Both the position numbers and the translations under genes were made by a program. DNA of 64,000 nucleotides from Asticcacaulis sp. YBE204 (GTDB lineage Bacteria > Pseudomonadota > Alphaproteobacteria > Caulobacterales > Caulobacteraceae): positions 62,001 through 126,000 of the forward strand of contig NZ_AWGF01000012.1 of assembly GCF_000495855.1 (NCBI RefSeq), given 5' to 3'. Shown here one piece after another: positions 61,156 through 64,000 of this stretch. The notes beneath the pieces were generated by a model. It saw only the letters and a list, made by a program, of their open reading frames with translations, ran no database searches and was not told where the DNA came from. The stretch's first letter is position 1. Each line of letters starts with the position of its first letter.

Positions 61156-61259
61156 ATGTCTGTCCCGAACCGGCGGCGGTGCCTATGGAGCAGGCCCTGC
61201 CGTTAAAGCACGTCCCGATCTGGTAGAAGCGGGACCGTGCTCTAATCATTTGCTTTGTC

Positions 61260-61303
61260 GCGCATTTGATTCCGAAAACCGTTTCACACTTTTCGGAATG
61301 CGC
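61260..61303. repeat. 44-base palindromic intergenic repeat, copy 4
   Basis: Opposite orientation to copies 1-3. Outer arms GCGCAT (61260-61265) and ATGCGC (61298-61303), inner TCCGAAAA and TTTTCGGA. It lies in the 255-base gap (61156-61410) upstream of the secretin operon; the rest of that gap shows no other clear signal. Confidence 0.88.
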
Positions 61304-61410
61304 TTTAATGTTCGGAAAGCATGGCGGTTTTCGCGCTTTTGGCGATGTCGCAAGTTGTTGCAAAGGGTGGAATAGCGCCGCAGCGCATGTCGCATTTTTT
61401 CCGGCGAAAC

Positions 61411-62751
61411 CTATTCGACCGGCGGGGCCTTGCGCTGACGCAGCAGGGCGCCGATTTCCACGTCGTCCATCCACAGGCGGGCGATGCGCGCGGTCAGACC
61501 GGCCTCGCCCCAGCTTTCGTTGCGCGCGTCGGCGGTTTTCAGCAGTGCGACCACCTGCTGACGGTCTTGGGCGACCGAGGCCAGAAACACCGGCCAGACG
61601 TGGGTGCGTCGGGTTTTGGCGGCGACGTCGCCCAGCGCATAGCTCATGAGCCGCTTTTGCACGGCGGCGGCACCGGTTTTCAGGTCGCCACGCAGCGCCG
61701 TGGCATGGGCAATCAGGGCAGAATCGCCGCGCAGACGGGCGAACTCCCCCAGATCCTGCACGTAACCGACATAGTCGCCGTCGGCGAGCTTGATCAGGCT
61801 GGTGCAGTCGTGCACGACCGGGAAATCGGCGCGAACCTGCATGAGCTGATTGAGGGCCTGACGGGCGCTGGCGTCGTCGCCTGCCGACCACTGCGCCCAG
61901 GCGAGATCGGTCTGGATGGCGACCGAGCCGGGCTCGATCAGGCGCGCCGTGTTCAGTTCGCGCAGCGCTGCCACGTGCTGCCCGTTATCGGACAGGATAT
62001 TGCCGTACCAGAAGTGCGTCTGTGCATCGCGCGGCGCCAGCGCCAGCGCCTTGCGGAACGACCGCCCGGCCTTTTGCGGATCGTCTTCCCACCAGTAGGC
62101 GATGAACCCCAGCGCCCGGTGCGCTGCCCCCAGACCGGGATCGCGGTCAAGCGCGGCTTCGGCGGCGGCGCGCGCCTTGGGGAAGGCCTCGGCGTCGGGC
62201 GTGATGCCGAATTCGCGCGACAGCAGATAGGCGTCGGCCAGGCCGGCCCAGGCGGGTGCGAAGCCGGGTTCCTTGGTGGTAATCGTCGTAAACAAGCCGA
62301 TGGCGCGGGCCAGAGACGCCGGCGTGCGTTGGGCCCATTCGTCGCGCGCCTGAAGATAAAGCGCGCTGACCGCCGGATCGGAGGGGAGGGCCGGACTTGG
62401 CGGCGTACGGCGGGGTTGCGAGGTGATGATATTGCCAGCCGCAAACCCAAGACCGAGCAGCATGAGGCCGACCACGGCCAGCCGCCGCCAGTTGCGCGCC
62501 CAAAAGCCTGGTTTCTCGGGCACCGGCGGCGGGGCAATTTCGGTTTCCGGGGCCTCCTCGTTGAGGTTGGTCTGGCTGGCGGCCCAGCGGTCCAGTTCGT
62601 CCTTGAGCGCATAGACCGTGCCGGTCTTGCCGCCGGGCAGACGACGCACGGGAAGGCCGCGCTGCTGCGCCCAGCGCATAACGGTCGTCCGATCGCGCCC
62701 GAAATGGCCGCCGATCGCCTTCCACCCGTCGATGCGATTGGACGAGCCCAC
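61411..62751 (-). CDS. HTH-TM-TPR protein (membrane-anchored regulator-like)
   Basis: A 446-residue protein. N-terminus (about 5-60): IDGWKAIGGHFGRDRTTVMRW, an excisionase/MerR-like helix-turn-helix, followed by LPGGKTGTVYALKDELDRW; one membrane helix (about 90-110); then TPR repeats (about 130-430). It lacks an enzymatic domain. Such proteins are common in Caulobacterales and sphingomonads; their targets are not known. The GTG at 62751 behind GGGGGA is the preferred start; the frame is open a further 20 codons to a TTG. Confidence 0.75.
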   Translation of the reverse strand: MGSSNRIDGWKAIGGHFGRDRTTVMRWAQQRGLPVRRLPGGKTGTVYALKDELDRWAASQTNLNEEAPETEIAPPPVPEKPGFWARNWRRLAVVGLMLLGLGFAAGNIITSQPRRTPPSPALPSDPAVSALYLQARDEWAQRTPASLARAIGLFTTITTKEPGFAPAWAGLADAYLLSREFGITPDAEAFPKARAAAEAALDRDPGLGAAHRALGFIAYWWEDDPQKAGRSFRKALALAPRDAQTHFWYGNILSDNGQHVAALRELNTARLIEPGSVAIQTDLAWAQWSAGDDASARQALNQLMQVRADFPVVHDCTSLIKLADGDYVGYVQDLGEFARLRGDSALIAHATALRGDLKTGAAAVQKRLMSYALGDVAAKTRRTHVWPVFLASVAQDRQQVVALLKTADARNESWGEAGLTARIARLWMDDVEIGALLRQRKAPPVE

Positions 62752-62958
62752 GCCGCTTGATCCCCCGAATTCTCCTGCCACGAGTATAGAAGCGCGTATA
62801 AGGTATGACAATGCCGAATGACAACGTTCTTTTCGTCGTGAATCCTTGTCGGGCCACGGTGTGGAATTGACGTTAGCGCTATCAATTGCTTAAGTGCGGC
62901 AAAACGAGGCGCCCGGTGAACCGAGAGCGTCCCAGCCCTGAACAGAGAGAAATGCCTG

Positions 62959-64000
62959 ATGTCTGCCCTGATAATGATGCGGTCGCTGGCTCTGGCCGCG
63001 ACGATGGTTTTACCTGCCAGCGTGTTTGCCGCCGAAGCGCCGATGCCGTCGGGCATCTGGGTTCCGGATCAGAAGGACGGCACCTATATCAATCCGGTGC
63101 TTCAGGGCGACTATTCCGATCCCGACGCCGTCAGGGTCGGCGACGACTACTATCTGACGGCGTCGAGCTTCACCAACATCCCCGGCCTGCCGATCCTGCA
63201 TTCCAAGGATCTCGTCAACTGGACCCTGATCGGTTACGCGTTGGAGCGCAATGTGCCGGACGGCCACCATGCGACGCCCCGGCGCGGCGGCGGGGTGTGG
63301 GCGCCGGCGATCCGTCATCACGACGGCAAGTTCATGATCTACTACCCCGATCCGGATTTCGGGATTTTCCTCGTTACCGCCACCGATCCAAAAGGGCCGT
63401 GGACCAAGCCGGTGCTGGTGGACAACACGAAAGGCGCGATCGATCCGGCACCGTTCTGGGACGATGACGGTCAGGCCTGGCTGGTGCATGGCTTTGCCGG
63501 GTCGCGCGCCGGGATCAAGAACATCATCACCCTCAAAAAGATGAGCCCGGACGGCACGAAGACGCTCGATCAGGGCAAATATATCATCGAAGGCGACAAG
63601 TTGCCCAAGGTGCAGACCTCGCAGGGGCTGGTGTCGTGGTTCACCACCGAAGGTCCGAAACTCTACAAGCGCGGCGGCTATTATTATGTCTTCGTGCCAT
63701 CGGGCTCGGTCAAAGGCGGCTGGCAGGGTGTGTTTCGCTCGAAGGCCATTGATGGTCCTTATGAAGGCCGCAGCGTCATCGATCAGGGCGCAACCGAGAT
63801 GAACGGCCCGCATCAGGGCGCGTGGGTCGATACCCCGAAAGGCGAGGATTGGTTCCTGCATTTTCAGGACGCCGATTCCTATGGCCGCCGCGTCATGCTG
63901 CAACCGATGATTTGGGGCAAGGACGGCTGGCCGATCATCGGCGAACGTCAGAAGGGACAGGTCTATGGGCAGCCCGTCTGGCGACACAGGAAGCCGAACG
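62959..64000 (+). CDS. Glycoside hydrolase family 43 enzyme, N-terminal part (partial)
   Basis: 347 codons are in the window and the gene runs past its end. Signal peptide (MSALIMMRSLALAATMVLPA to VFA-AE), then a GH43 five-bladed propeller: GDYSDPDAVRVGDDYYL contains the catalytic-base Asp, WAPAIRHHDGKFMIYY and GAIDPAPFWDDDGQAWLVHG the pKa-modulating Asp, and WFTTEGPKLYKR the acid Glu. Typical activity: beta-xylosidase or alpha-L-arabinofuranosidase. ATG behind AGAGAG. Divergent from the HTH-TM-TPR gene; the 62752-62958 gap holds their promoters. Confidence 0.9.
   Translation, partial: MSALIMMRSLALAATMVLPASVFAAEAPMPSGIWVPDQKDGTYINPVLQGDYSDPDAVRVGDDYYLTASSFTNIPGLPILHSKDLVNWTLIGYALERNVPDGHHATPRRGGGVWAPAIRHHDGKFMIYYPDPDFGIFLVTATDPKGPWTKPVLVDNTKGAIDPAPFWDDDGQAWLVHGFAGSRAGIKNIITLKKMSPDGTKTLDQGKYIIEGDKLPKVQTSQGLVSWFTTEGPKLYKRGGYYYVFVPSGSVKGGWQGVFRSKAIDGPYEGRSVIDQGATEMNGPHQGAWVDTPKGEDWFLHFQDADSYGRRVMLQPMIWGKDGWPIIGERQKGQVYGQPVWRHRKPN

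Overview
The window looks like a chromosomal segment of a free-living, polysaccharide-degrading alphaproteobacterium, most likely a Caulobacterales member of the Asticcacaulis/Caulobacter type (inference). Reasons: high GC, two large TonB-dependent receptors, a FecI/FecR surface-signalling set, NasS/NasT nitrate control, alginate and glucuronate catabolic genes, GTG starts and dense ATGA-type gene overlaps. I see no phage, insertion sequence, CRISPR array, rRNA or tRNA.

Layout. 1-3.7 kb: nitrate assimilation (start of nirB, nasS, nasT, narK). 3.8-9.8 kb: MerC-like protein, tandem M16 protease, PhoX-type Tat-exported phosphatase. 9.8-13.5 kb: GH105/DUF4861 glycosidase, DUF1304 protein, alpha/beta hydrolase. 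13.5-17.4 kb: TonB receptor with signalling domain, FecR anti-sigma, FecI sigma. 17.7-20.8 kb: glycosyltransferase, GINT1-like beta-propeller, lipocalin, Mug-like glycosylase. 20.9-28.3 kb: hexuronate locus (MFS transporter, beta-glucuronidase, UxuA, GntR, MDR dehydrogenase, IclR). 28.4-32.9 kb: nitrate ABC transporter with an outer-membrane porin. 33.1-35.8 kb: double-receiver regulator, esterase, GntR regulator. 35.9-45.9 kb: alginate utilisation (TonB receptor, PL6, PL17, MFS, SDR). 46-48 kb: GGDEF-EAL protein. 48.3-55.3 kb: seven overlapping genes (KAS III, extended SDR, metallo-hydrolase, F390-synthetase-like ligase, ATP-grasp, GNAT-like, Rieske oxygenase) that look like an uncharacterised biosynthetic operon. 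55.4-56.8 kb: amino-acid permease. 56.8-61.2 kb: four-gene operon of exported proteins including a TPR-secretin lipoprotein. 61.4-64 kb: HTH-TM-TPR protein and the start of a GH43 enzyme.

The strongest non-coding signal is a nitrate-responsive RNA regulon. Three leaders, before nirB, narK and the porin-nrtABC operon, each carry two hexaloop hairpins with loops of the form AANGAN, the recognition signature of ANTAR antiterminators such as NasT, which is encoded here. In two of them the second hairpin overlaps the 5' arm of an intrinsic terminator, so the two structures exclude each other. Within each leader the two loops share the same third base, and that base differs between leaders.

A 44-base imperfect palindrome occurs four times between genes (2226, 17473, 45914, 61260) with compensatory changes in its outer stem. 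GC-rich palindromic repeats of another kind sit in both gaps of the nrtA-nrtB-nrtC operon.

The least explained coding regions are the seven-gene KAS III-to-Rieske operon and the operon with a lone TPR-secretin lipoprotein and three exported proteins that I do not recognise. Functional calls rest on motifs read by eye; no database search was run.
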